From NCBI RefSeq assembly GCF_002968285.2, contig NZ_CP134400.1, positions 1,488,001 through 1,552,000 of the forward strand: DNA of 64,000 nucleotides. Reading direction: 5' to 3'. Of this stretch, positions 31,818 through 40,434 are shown piece after piece. A model generated the notes under the pieces. That model ran no database searches, was not told the DNA's origin, and saw nothing but the letters and a program-made list of their open reading frames with translations. How positions within the stretch are numbered: position 1 is the stretch's first letter; every line of letters starts with the position of its first letter. A program made the position numbers and the translations under genes. This DNA comes from Mycobacterium sp. ITM-2016-00318 (GTDB taxonomy: Bacteria; Actinomycetota; Actinomycetes; Mycobacteriales; Mycobacteriaceae).

Positions 31818-32732
31818 CTAATTCCGCAGCCGGTCGCCGGCACGCAGCAGTGCCCCGGGCAGTTCGTGCCCGACCGCGGTCTGGGCGACCTCGGCGGCCG
31901 CGATGGCGGCCTCCAGGTCGACGGCGACGTGAATTCCGCTGTCGCGCAACAGGTAAACCAGGTCCTCCGTCGCGATGTTGCCGCTTGCTCCCGGCGCGAA
32001 CGGGCAGCCACCGAGACCACCGACGGACGCGTCGAGTCGGGTGATGCCTGCGCACACGGCGGCGTATGCGCTTGCCAGGCCGGCGCCACGGGTGTTGTGG
32101 AAGTGGGCGCCAAGCGGAATGTCGCCGATCAGCGGCCGAACCTCGGCGACCAGATCGGTGACCCGCTTCGGTGTGGTGGTGCCGATGGTGTCGGCGATCG
32201 CGAGTCGGTCCGCGCCGGTGTCGCGGGCCGCCGTCACGATGTCCAGCACGCGTTGCGGCGGTGTCGGGCCGTCGAACGGGCAGTCCCACGCGGTGGCGAT
32301 GATGACCTCGACCGTGGCGCCGCTGTCGTGGGCGATCGCGACGATGTCGGGGATCTGCGCGGCGGCGTCGGCGGTGGACTTGCCGACGTTGGCGCGGCTG
32401 TGGCCGTCGGCGGCCGACACCACGTACTCGATGGAACCCAGCCCAGCCGCGATCGCGCGCTTGGCGCCGTTGGGACTGGCGACAAGCGCGGAGAACTCGA
32501 CGCCTGCGGCTTCCCTGAAGTCGGCGAGCTCCGCGGCCAGCTCGGCGGCATCGGCGAGCGCGGGCACCTTGCTGGGGGAGACGAATGCGGTCGCCTCGAC
32601 CTCCTTGACGCCGGTGGCGACGATCGCCTCGAGCATCTTCAGCTTGTCCGACAACGGGATCGGATCCTCGATCTGCAGGCCGTCGCGCAGCGCGACCTCG
32701 CGGATGTCGACGTGTTGTGGCAGCGCGCTCAT
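31818..32732 (-). CDS. Hydroxymethylglutaryl-CoA lyase family protein
   Basis: A 304-residue TIM-barrel aldolase starting at ATG 32732 in an ATGA overlap with the CoA transferase stop. The metal/catalytic segments are E-V-A-L-R-D-G-L-Q near residue 12, GAHFHNTRG near 205 and the active-site loop GGLGGCPFAPGASGN with the mobile cysteine. It cleaves 3-hydroxy-3-methylglutaryl-CoA or a related 3-hydroxyacyl-CoA to acetyl-CoA and a keto product. Context suggests a degradative step downstream of CoA activation. Confidence 0.87.
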   Translation of the reverse strand: MSALPQHVDIREVALRDGLQIEDPIPLSDKLKMLEAIVATGVKEVEATAFVSPSKVPALADAAELAAELADFREAAGVEFSALVASPNGAKRAIAAGLGSIEYVVSAADGHSRANVGKSTADAAAQIPDIVAIAHDSGATVEVIIATAWDCPFDGPTPPQRVLDIVTAARDTGADRLAIADTIGTTTPKRVTDLVAEVRPLIGDIPLGAHFHNTRGAGLASAYAAVCAGITRLDASVGGLGGCPFAPGASGNIATEDLVYLLRDSGIHVAVDLEAAIAAAEVAQTAVGHELPGALLRAGDRLRN

Positions 32733-33931
32733 ATGACTCCCGCTTCCCTCAGCGCGGTCAACTCGGCGTCGGTCCTGCCGAGCAGCTCGCGGTATATCTC
32801 GTGGTTGTGCTGGCCCGGCCGGGCCGAACCGGCGTTGCGGATGGTGCCGGGGGACTCCGAAAGCACCGGTACAACACCGGGGCCTTTGACGTTGCGCTCG
32901 ATGCGCTCGTCCCAGTGGTCGGCGATCATTCCGCGGGCCTGCAGCTGGGGATCCGCTACGACTTCGGCGACGGTGTTGATCGGCCCGCTGATCACCCCGG
33001 CCTCCGACAGCGTGGAGATGATGTCGTCCGCGCTTCGTTGCGCCGCCCAGTCGCCGATGATCTTGTCCAGCTCGTCCTGATTCCTGCCGCGCGCAACGTG
33101 GTTGGCGAACCGGTCGTCGGCGGCGAGCTCGGGCCGGTCCATCGCCGCGCACAGCCGTCGGAACACCGTGTCCTGGTTCGCCGCGATCACCACCCAGATG
33201 CCGTCGGCGCTGCGGTAGATGTTCGACGGCGCGATGCCCTCGAGCCGGGTGCCCGACGGACCGCGGATCACACCTCCGACGTCGTAGTCGGGGATCGTCG
33301 ACTCCTGCACGGCCAGACAGGATTCCGTCAGCGCGGCGTCGACGACCTGGCCCTCACCGGTGACGGTGCGGCGGTACAGCGCGGCCATCGCGCCCTGGGC
33401 GGCGAACATCCCCGCGAGGCTGTCGCCCAGCGACAGTGCGAGCCGAGGCGGCGGTCCGCCGGGGAAGCCGTTCATGTGCCGAAGCCCGCTGGCGGCTTCG
33501 GCCACCGACGCGTAACCGGCCTTGTGCGCCTCGGGCCCCGTCTGGCCGTATCCGGAGACGCGCACCAGGATGATGCCCTTGTTGCGCGCGGCGAGCGCGT
33601 CGTAACCCAGCCCCCACTTCTCCAGAGTGCCGGGCCGGAAGTTCTCCACGATGATGTCGCTGCGCTCGACGAGCGCGAGGAAGAGGTCGCGGCCCTCGGG
33701 CTGGCGAAGATTGAGCGTGACGGCCTTCTTGTTGCGGGCGTGCACCGTCCAGAAGAAGTGGTGCCCGTCGAGCTCGGCCTGCCCCCACGTCCGTAGCGGA
33801 TCGGGCGCGCCCGGCGGCTCGACCTTGACGACCTCGGCGCCCATGTCGCCGAGCAGCCTGCCGGCGAACGGGCCCGAGATCAACGTGCCGACCTCGATGA
33901 CGCGGACCCCGTCCAGCGGACCGGTGCTCAC
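32729..33931 (-). CDS. CaiB/BaiF family CoA transferase
   Basis: A 400-residue class III CoA transferase starting at GTG 33931 in a GTGA overlap with the hydrolase stop. Characteristic segments: G-V-R-V-I-E-V-G-T-L-I-S-G-P-F, L-L-G-D-M-G-A-E-V-V-K-V-E-P-P-G, and the R-N-K-K-A-V-T-L-N-L-R strand. It probably loads CoA onto a carboxylic acid intermediate from succinyl- or acetyl-CoA. Coupled to the lyase gene downstream. Confidence 0.87.
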   Translation of the reverse strand: MSTGPLDGVRVIEVGTLISGPFAGRLLGDMGAEVVKVEPPGAPDPLRTWGQAELDGHHFFWTVHARNKKAVTLNLRQPEGRDLFLALVERSDIIVENFRPGTLEKWGLGYDALAARNKGIILVRVSGYGQTGPEAHKAGYASVAEAASGLRHMNGFPGGPPPRLALSLGDSLAGMFAAQGAMAALYRRTVTGEGQVVDAALTESCLAVQESTIPDYDVGGVIRGPSGTRLEGIAPSNIYRSADGIWVVIAANQDTVFRRLCAAMDRPELAADDRFANHVARGRNQDELDKIIGDWAAQRSADDIISTLSEAGVISGPINTVAEVVADPQLQARGMIADHWDERIERNVKGPGVVPVLSESPGTIRNAGSARPGQHNHEIYRELLGRTDAELTALREAGVI

Positions 33932-35094
33932 TGCGACAACCCGTGCCGGTGAAGCCAATCGGTGCAGATGGCGACGGCCTTCGCTCGGGGCTCGCGCTGG
34001 TTCGGTCCCGAGTAATAGTGGTTGGCGCCGGGGATCTCGTGCATCTCCTTGTCAGGATGCCCGATCGCGTCGTAGAGCCGACGCGTGTGGCTGGGCGTGC
34101 AGGCGTCGTCGGCCAGGTTGCCGATCACCAGGGTGGGCACCGCGATGTCGGGACCGCACGCGACGGCGTCGCCGTTGGCGTCGTCGTAGCTCCACTGCGA
34201 GAGCCAACTGCGCAGCGTGCAGAACCGGGCGAGTCCGACGGGGCTGTTGTTCACCAGCTGGGGCTCGCCCAGGTAGGTCATCCGCGGCGCCCGCTCGTTC
34301 GGGTCGACGGCGGGGTCCAGCCACCGGGGGTCGGCCATGGTGCCGTGGACGACGAAGCCGAACTCGTCATCGGGACGGCCGGCGGCCTCGAGTTCGGCGA
34401 GTTTGTCCTTGACCCACTTGGTGATTCGGCGGTTGCGCGCGAGCTGTGCTGCCCGATAGCGCTCGAGGAACTCCTCGGTGTACGGCGGCTGGTTCGGGTT
34501 GTCGGGGTTGTACAGGTCCAGCTCGGGATCGCGGTTGGACGGGTCGGATTCGTCGAGGATCGATGCGTCGAGCCACTCGGTGAGTGTGCCGTGGCGGCTG
34601 ACGTGCGCGGCAAGCAGCATGATGCCGTCGGCCGGGATCAACCCCAGCTTGGTCAGGTCGGGTCCGTCGCCCGACGGGCTTGCCGTGATGGTCGGGTTCT
34701 GCGCCTGCTGCTGATAGAACACCGACAGCGATCCGCCGCCGCTCCAGCCCGCCAGCACGACCTTCGAGTAGCCCAACCGGTTCTTGGCGTCCTTGATGCA
34801 TTCGCCGAGATCTTCGACGACCTTCTCCATCAGCAGTGCCACGTCGGTTCCGCGAAAACGGCTGTTGCAGTAGATGACGTGATGGTCGCCTCGGGCCAGT
34901 GCGGTGATCATCGGAAGGTAGGCGCCGCCGCCGATGGGGTGCATGAACACCAGCACCGTGTCCGACGGCTTGTTCTTGGGCCTAAGCAGGTAGCTCTCCA
35001 TCACGACGAGTTCGGCCACGCCGCCGTAGGTGTCGCGCACCCCCGAGTTATTCTCAAAGGCAACAAGATACGGAATGCGGTCGTACTCGCTCAT
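33928..35094 (-). CDS. Alpha/beta hydrolase
   Basis: A 388-residue hydrolase starting at ATG 35094, sharing one base with the dioxygenase stop. The nucleophile elbow is LAGWSGGGSLSVF (G-W-S-G-G), the acid is likely in G-N-L-A-D-D-A-C-T and the histidine in P-G-A-N-H-Y-Y. No signal peptide. Coupled between a ring-cleavage-type dioxygenase and a CoA transferase, so it probably hydrolyses a ring-cleavage product or an ester of the same pathway. Confidence 0.83.
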   Translation of the reverse strand: MSEYDRIPYLVAFENNSGVRDTYGGVAELVVMESYLLRPKNKPSDTVLVFMHPIGGGAYLPMITALARGDHHVIYCNSRFRGTDVALLMEKVVEDLGECIKDAKNRLGYSKVVLAGWSGGGSLSVFYQQQAQNPTITASPSGDGPDLTKLGLIPADGIMLLAAHVSRHGTLTEWLDASILDESDPSNRDPELDLYNPDNPNQPPYTEEFLERYRAAQLARNRRITKWVKDKLAELEAAGRPDDEFGFVVHGTMADPRWLDPAVDPNERAPRMTYLGEPQLVNNSPVGLARFCTLRSWLSQWSYDDANGDAVACGPDIAVPTLVIGNLADDACTPSHTRRLYDAIGHPDKEMHEIPGANHYYSGPNQREPRAKAVAICTDWLHRHGLSQ

Positions 35095-36209
35095 CAGTGC
35101 TGCCCCAGGTCGTTGGCGAGCACTTCGTCGGACGGAATGAGCCTGCGACGGGTGTCGATGGCGATCACCGACCAGTCCACCCTGTCGTACTCGTCGAACT
35201 TGCGGCGGGCTCGTTCCCGCGCCTTCTCCGGCGCGCCGTGGTGAACACCCTGTGGTGCGTGCGAAATCAGGCCGGGCGGCATCGGGATGCCGTAGAGCGA
35301 GCCCGCATGGAAGAACGCGATCTCGTCGTAGTCGACGTTGCGGTGATACCACGGTGTGCGCTCGGTGCCCGGCACACCTTCGGCGGGTTTGGGCAGGAAG
35401 TTCATCACGTAGACGCCGGTGGCTTGCATGAACAGGTGCACGGTCGGCGGCAGGTGCACGCTGTCCGACGTCACCACGTTGTAGTCGGCGATGTTGAACG
35501 TGAACGCGAAGTTGTCGCCGCGCCAGCCCTCAACGTCGAGCGGATGGTGTTGGTAGAAGAGAGAGGTCGTGCCTGCCCCATCGATCGGGGAGTGGACGAG
35601 CCGCACTTCGTACTCTCCGTCCTTGTGCGGCCCATCGCCGGTGTCGATGGGCGCCGGGTCGGGGATCACAGCCTGCGACGGGTCGAACGGGAAGTGCCTT
35701 CCGAGCGTGCCGGGCGGCGGCACGCGCAGTTCGTCGGTGGTCTGGATCAGCAGGACCGTGGATTCGTCGTCGGGTACGTGGCGGAAGGTGCACGCCTTCG
35801 GGATGTAGACCCAGTCGCCTTCGCGGTAGCGCAGCGGGCCGAACTCGGTCTCGATCAGGCCGGCGCCTTTGTGCACGAACCACAGCAGGTCCCCGTCGAC
35901 GTAGCGCACGAAGAACGGCATCGGCGCAGCACGGCGTGACAGCTTCACCTGGCAGTCGGCGTTGGAGAACACCAGCATCGGCCCGCCCGCGGCGTCGGTG
36001 GCATCGCTCGGCTTGAGTTCGCCTGCCAGCACGTCGAGGGGACGCAGCGGACCTGCGCTGCGGTAGGCGGTCGGGTCGTTGCGGCGGTACATGTTGGCGG
36101 TTCGGCCAGTGAACCCGCCGCGGCCCAGCTCGTCGTCCTTGAGGCCGTCCAGGTCGGCGTGCAGCCGTCGCGGGGTCGTGCCCTTTCGCAGGTGAATGAA
36201 CGATTCCAC
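35094..36209 (-). CDS. Homogentisate 1,2-dioxygenase family protein
   Basis: A cupin dioxygenase. I place the start at GTG 36209 (371 residues, M-E-S-F-I-H-L-R-K-G) because the frame upstream contains a palindromic AT-rich element; a TTG at 36287 would give 397 residues. The iron site of the family is visible: histidine in PWYHRNVDYDE, glutamate in Y-D-E-I-A-F-F, and histidines in ISHAPQGVHHGA. Homogentisate dioxygenases open an aromatic ring next to a hydroxyl. It is shorter and divergent from the tyrosine-pathway enzyme, so the substrate may be different. First gene of an eight-gene operon. Confidence 0.82.
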   Translation of the reverse strand: MESFIHLRKGTTPRRLHADLDGLKDDELGRGGFTGRTANMYRRNDPTAYRSAGPLRPLDVLAGELKPSDATDAAGGPMLVFSNADCQVKLSRRAAPMPFFVRYVDGDLLWFVHKGAGLIETEFGPLRYREGDWVYIPKACTFRHVPDDESTVLLIQTTDELRVPPPGTLGRHFPFDPSQAVIPDPAPIDTGDGPHKDGEYEVRLVHSPIDGAGTTSLFYQHHPLDVEGWRGDNFAFTFNIADYNVVTSDSVHLPPTVHLFMQATGVYVMNFLPKPAEGVPGTERTPWYHRNVDYDEIAFFHAGSLYGIPMPPGLISHAPQGVHHGAPEKARERARRKFDEYDRVDWSVIAIDTRRRLIPSDEVLANDLGQH

Positions 36210-36245
36210 GGGTTCGCTCCAGTGCGCGTCGACGTCAGGTGCGGG

Positions 36246-36269
36246 AAAAGTAAATCTGACGTTACTTTT
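36246..36269. promoter_or_regulatory. Palindromic operator upstream of dioxygenase operon
   Basis: Perfect 8-bp arms AAAAGTAA and TTACTTTT around an 8-base spacer. It is the most AT-rich spot in this area and lies 37 bp before the preferred GTG start of the operon. The shape suits a TetR-family repressor, either the one at 31191-31811 or the one at 37906-38475. Confidence 0.6.
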
Positions 36270-36300
36270 GTAGGGAGTCGACGTCAACGCCGGAATCTCG

Positions 36301-36690
36301 CTAGTCGGTCAGTTCGACGCGGATCGTGAGCAGGTTCGTGCCGAAGGTGCGCACGCCGAAGCTGTTGAACTGCGGCAGTGAGCGCAACCGCTCGTGCGGA
36401 TCGTCGTCGGGCACCAGGTGGGCGATGCCGGTATACCACGTGCCCCGCAGACGGACCCTGACGTTGGGGTTGGCCTTGATGTTCTTCACATACTGCGACT
36501 TCTCGCCGAACTCCGAGACGAACCAGAACTCGTTGCCGACCTTGCTGCCGTCGAGTGGGGTCTGGCGCGGCTGCCCGGATTTGCGCCCGGTCGTCTCGAG
36601 CAATGTCTGTATGGGCAGTCGTCGCATCAGGGGATTGGCAACGCGCCGCTGGAACAGCGTGGTGACGCGGTCGCGATATCGGTCAGCCAT
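36301..36690 (-). CDS. Deazaflavin (F420)-dependent nitroreductase family protein
   Basis: A 129-residue split-barrel protein starting at ATG 36690 (AAAGG 8 bases before). It has the Ddn-type motif E-T-T-G-R-K-S-G-Q-P-R-Q-T-P-L-D-G near residue 35, then a G-E-K-S-Q-Y-V-K-N-I segment and P-N-V-R-V-R-L-R-G-T-W-Y. Family members bind reduced F420 and reduce quinones or nitro compounds. It follows the hydroxylase-like gene by 12 bp. Confidence 0.85.
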   Translation of the reverse strand: MADRYRDRVTTLFQRRVANPLMRRLPIQTLLETTGRKSGQPRQTPLDGSKVGNEFWFVSEFGEKSQYVKNIKANPNVRVRLRGTWYTGIAHLVPDDDPHERLRSLPQFNSFGVRTFGTNLLTIRVELTD

Positions 36691-36702
36691 GGTGGCCACC
36701 TT

Positions 36703-37869
36703 TCAGACCATCGAGGTACGGGGGACATCGATTCCCAGTATCAGCGCGCCCGCAAGCTCGCGGCTTGTGTCGTAGTCGAACACAACATGACCGGAAAGCA
36801 CGTCGACGTCGCGCTTGATGCGCTGGAGCGGGTTGTCGAGGAAGTGGGCGCTGGCCCCCGATGCAGCGAGCAGGCGGCCGATGATCTCCCGCGACTCGTA
36901 CACGATGTGTGCCGCGGCAAGCCGCGCCTCGCTGCGCACCGGCCGTGGCACGGGATCGCCTGTTGCAACAAGAGTTTCGAGCTGGCCGACGGTGTCGTCG
37001 AGCAAGCCGCGCAACGCCCGCAGCCGTACCCGCGCCTCGCTGAGGTGGGCCTGCGCGATGGGCTTGTCCTTCTGTGTGACGCCCTCGTAGGCCAGCACGC
37101 GTTGGGAAAGCCGCTCGGCGTAGATGTCGGCGGCTCGCTCGGCACTGCCGAACGCGGGCATCGCCGCCAACAACGCCAGCGCGGGCACCATCGGCCAGCG
37201 GTAGGTGTCGGAGTCGTGCAGCGCCGCACCGGGCGCGGTGCCCTTGTAGATGTCGGTGACGCGCACCAAACGGTGAGTGGGGACGAACGCTTCGGTGATG
37301 ACGACGTCGTTGGAGCCGGTGGCACACATCCCGTCGGTGTGCCAGACGTCCTCGATGGCGGCATCGTCGATCGGCAACAGCGCCAGCGCCGGATAGATCC
37401 CGTCGTCATGGCCGCACAGCGCGCCGACGATGACCCAGTTGCCGTGCATCACCCCGGTCGCCCACGACCAGCGCCCTGACAGCCTGATGCCTCCGTCGGC
37501 CGGCTTGCCGCGGCCGGTGGGCGCAAGGGGTGCGGGCGCCAGGAACGGGCGCGTCGCGAACGCCTCCTGCTGAGCCTCCTCGCCGAACAGCGCCATCATC
37601 CAGTTGTGCAGCGTGTAGAAGCCGAGCGTCCAGGCGCTCGAGGCGCATCCGTGGGCCATCCGCCGCACCGGGTCGAGGATCGCCTGCCAAGGTGCCTGTA
37701 CGCCGCCGTAGCGGGCGGGCACGAGCAGTTCGTGCAGCCCGGACGCGACGTAGTCCTCGACTGTTGCGCTGGGCAGCCGCCGCAGCTCCTCGGCCTCTTG
37801 TGCGCGCTCCGCCAGGCTTGCGACGAAGTTCTGGCTGATTTCCGGCGACGTGGCCGGCGCCGCGGTCAT
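36703..37869 (-). CDS. Acyl-CoA dehydrogenase-fold flavin monooxygenase (HsaA/DszC-like)
   Basis: A 388-residue protein of the acyl-CoA dehydrogenase fold lacking the C-terminal E-G-T/A-x-E-I signature. It contains G-I-R-L-S-G-R-W-S-W-A-T-G-V and ends with S-A-H-F-L-D-N-P-L-Q-R-I-K-R-D. This pattern is typical of two-component flavin hydroxylases such as HsaA, which take reduced flavin from a partner. Preceded by a 30-bp operator and a TetR gene, so likely repressor-controlled. Substrate unknown. Confidence 0.8.
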   Translation of the reverse strand: MTAAPATSPEISQNFVASLAERAQEAEELRRLPSATVEDYVASGLHELLVPARYGGVQAPWQAILDPVRRMAHGCASSAWTLGFYTLHNWMMALFGEEAQQEAFATRPFLAPAPLAPTGRGKPADGGIRLSGRWSWATGVMHGNWVIVGALCGHDDGIYPALALLPIDDAAIEDVWHTDGMCATGSNDVVITEAFVPTHRLVRVTDIYKGTAPGAALHDSDTYRWPMVPALALLAAMPAFGSAERAADIYAERLSQRVLAYEGVTQKDKPIAQAHLSEARVRLRALRGLLDDTVGQLETLVATGDPVPRPVRSEARLAAAHIVYESREIIGRLLAASGASAHFLDNPLQRIKRDVDVLSGHVVFDYDTSRELAGALILGIDVPRTSMV

Positions 37870-37875
37870 GACCGG

Positions 37876-37905
37876 ACCGTACCATACTTTTTAGTATGGA
37901 ACGGT
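37876..37905. promoter_or_regulatory. TetR operator, 13-bp arms
   Basis: Arms ACCGTACCATACT and AGTATGGAACGGT with a TTTT centre are complementary except for one A:A mismatch. It fills the gap between the TetR stop (37906) and the flavin monooxygenase ATG (37869), where it would cover the promoter of the latter. No T-run follows, so a terminator is less likely. Confidence 0.7.
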
Positions 37906-38475
37906 TCAGCGGGACAGCATGAGGTCGAGGAACCGCTCCCGCCGGGCCAGTCCCGTCGCGTTGGGCGTTCGCCCGGAGAGATGGAGGAAGCCGATGCCTG
38001 CGGCGAAGGTGGCGTTGGCGCGCAGGTCGGCGTCCTCGGCGTCGAAGCCGTGGTCGACGAACGCCTGTCTGACGGCGTCGAGGACACGCTGATCGGCGGC
38101 GCGCACGCTCGCGGCGACTGCCTCGTCGGTTCTGGCCCACTCGCGCATCGCCCGTTCCAGCGTCCAGTGCCTGGCGCTCACCAACGACGACATCATTTGC
38201 GACAGCCGTTCGCGAGGCGCTATGCCGGACATGTCGCCGAAATGGCTGCGGTCGTCATCGCGCAACTCACTCCACGCTGCGATGAGAGTCGCTCGGTAAC
38301 TTGCGATATCGGTGAAATGCCAGTAGAAGCTGCCTTTGGTGACCTCTAGGCGGTGGCAAAGGCGATCGATCTTCAGTGCCGTGATGCCCTCTTGTGCGAG
38401 GATCTCGAAACCGGCAGCAAGCCAGTCTTCAACAGTTAACCGGCTGGTGGCAGCCCCCGCGCGATCGATGGCCAT
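37906..38475 (-). CDS. TetR/AcrR family regulator
   Basis: A 189-residue repressor with the helix-turn-helix ALKIDRLCHRLEVTKGSFYW at about residues 33-52. It lies directly before the operator and the monooxygenase gene on the same strand. It probably represses that unit. The short N-terminus before the first helix is normal for the family. Confidence 0.86.
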   Translation of the reverse strand: MAIDRAGAATSRLTVEDWLAAGFEILAQEGITALKIDRLCHRLEVTKGSFYWHFTDIASYRATLIAAWSELRDDDRSHFGDMSGIAPRERLSQMMSSLVSARHWTLERAMREWARTDEAVAASVRAADQRVLDAVRQAFVDHGFDAEDADLRANATFAAGIGFLHLSGRTPNATGLARRERFLDLMLSR

Positions 38476-39755
<1,280 letters not shown>

Positions 39756-40022
39756 TCAACGCCTGATCGTCGGACTGTGACCAACCCCCGTCGAGGGTCT
39801 CCTCGGCGGGGGTTGGTTTTGCGCCATGGAGATACACGTGCCGAGATGGCCTGCGACGCAGGGAACCCCGTTCATCGTCGGCACCGGGCCACCGGAGATG
39901 ACGGTCGGCACGCCGTCGCCATAGGGCGCGTAAACGGAGTTGTCGCCGGCGGGTTCGGCGGTCGCCATCGGTGCGACGGGGATCGCAGCGATGCACACGG
40001 CGACGAGCACCACCCGCCGCAT
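39756..40022 (-). CDS. Small secreted protein, hypothetical
   Basis: An 88-residue protein with a signal peptide (M-R-R-V-V-L-V-A-V-C-I-A-A-I-P-V, cleavage near A-T-A-E). Two cysteines in the mature part (VPCVAGHLGTC) could form a disulfide. Its last 20 or so codons run through the antigen 85 terminator hairpin on the opposite strand. It shares bases with the stop of the pseudogene upstream. Unknown function. Confidence 0.6.
   Translation of the reverse strand: MRRVVLVAVCIAAIPVAPMATAEPAGDNSVYAPYGDGVPTVISGGPVPTMNGVPCVAGHLGTCISMAQNQPPPRRPSTGVGHSPTIRR
39780..39817 (+). terminator. Intrinsic terminator of antigen 85 gene
   Basis: Outer stem ACCAACCCCCG / CGGGGGTTGGT and inner stem CGAGG / CCTCG with a GTCT loop, followed by a TTTTG run. 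It starts 25 bp after the antigen 85 stop and lies inside the convergent small gene. Confidence 0.85.
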
Positions 40023-40405
40023 CAGAAGCCCCCGGACACCTTCACCACCGCACGACCGGAGTAACGACCTTCGCGGATCTGGTCGAGCACATCGACGACG
40101 TCCTTCACGTCCACATCGTTCGTGATATCTGAAAGATGCTGTGGCGCATGAGTGCTCCCAAGTTTCTGCCACAGGGCACGACACGGTTCGATCGGCATCT
40201 GCACCGAATCCATACCCAACAGGGACACGCCGCGCAGAATGAACGGCATCACGGTGGTGCTGAGCCCGGGACCTCCGGTGAGGCCGCTGGCCGCGACGCG
40301 GATCGTCACGTCGCCGGGCGGGAGGTCCGACTCGTCTAGGGTTTCGACAGCACAGTCGATGCGATCGTCGTTCTTGCGGGCGACCAGAGCGGCGAAAGGG
40401 TCCAT
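40022..40405 (-). pseudogene. Acrylyl-CoA reductase (AcuI/YhdH-type) with large internal deletion
   Basis: The 127-codon frame joins the first 35 or so residues of a YhdH/AcuI-type MDR reductase (M-D-P-F-A-A-L-V-A-R-K ... P-P-G-D-V-T-I-R-V) straight to the last 90 (A-A-S-G-L-T-G-G-P-G-L-S-T-T-V-M-P-F-I ... G-R-Y-S-G-R-A-V-V-K-V). The intact family is about 325-330 residues, so some 200 residues including the NADPH-binding domain are missing. The join is in frame. The product cannot bind NADPH and should be inactive. Confidence 0.8.
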
Positions 40406-40434
40406 GCCCCGACATTACGTCGCGGCCGGATCGG

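Noticed and set aside
39756..40415. Single long frame covering the small secreted protein and the reductase relic
   Set aside because: The relic is in a different frame; the long version lacks sense before the signal peptide at 40022.
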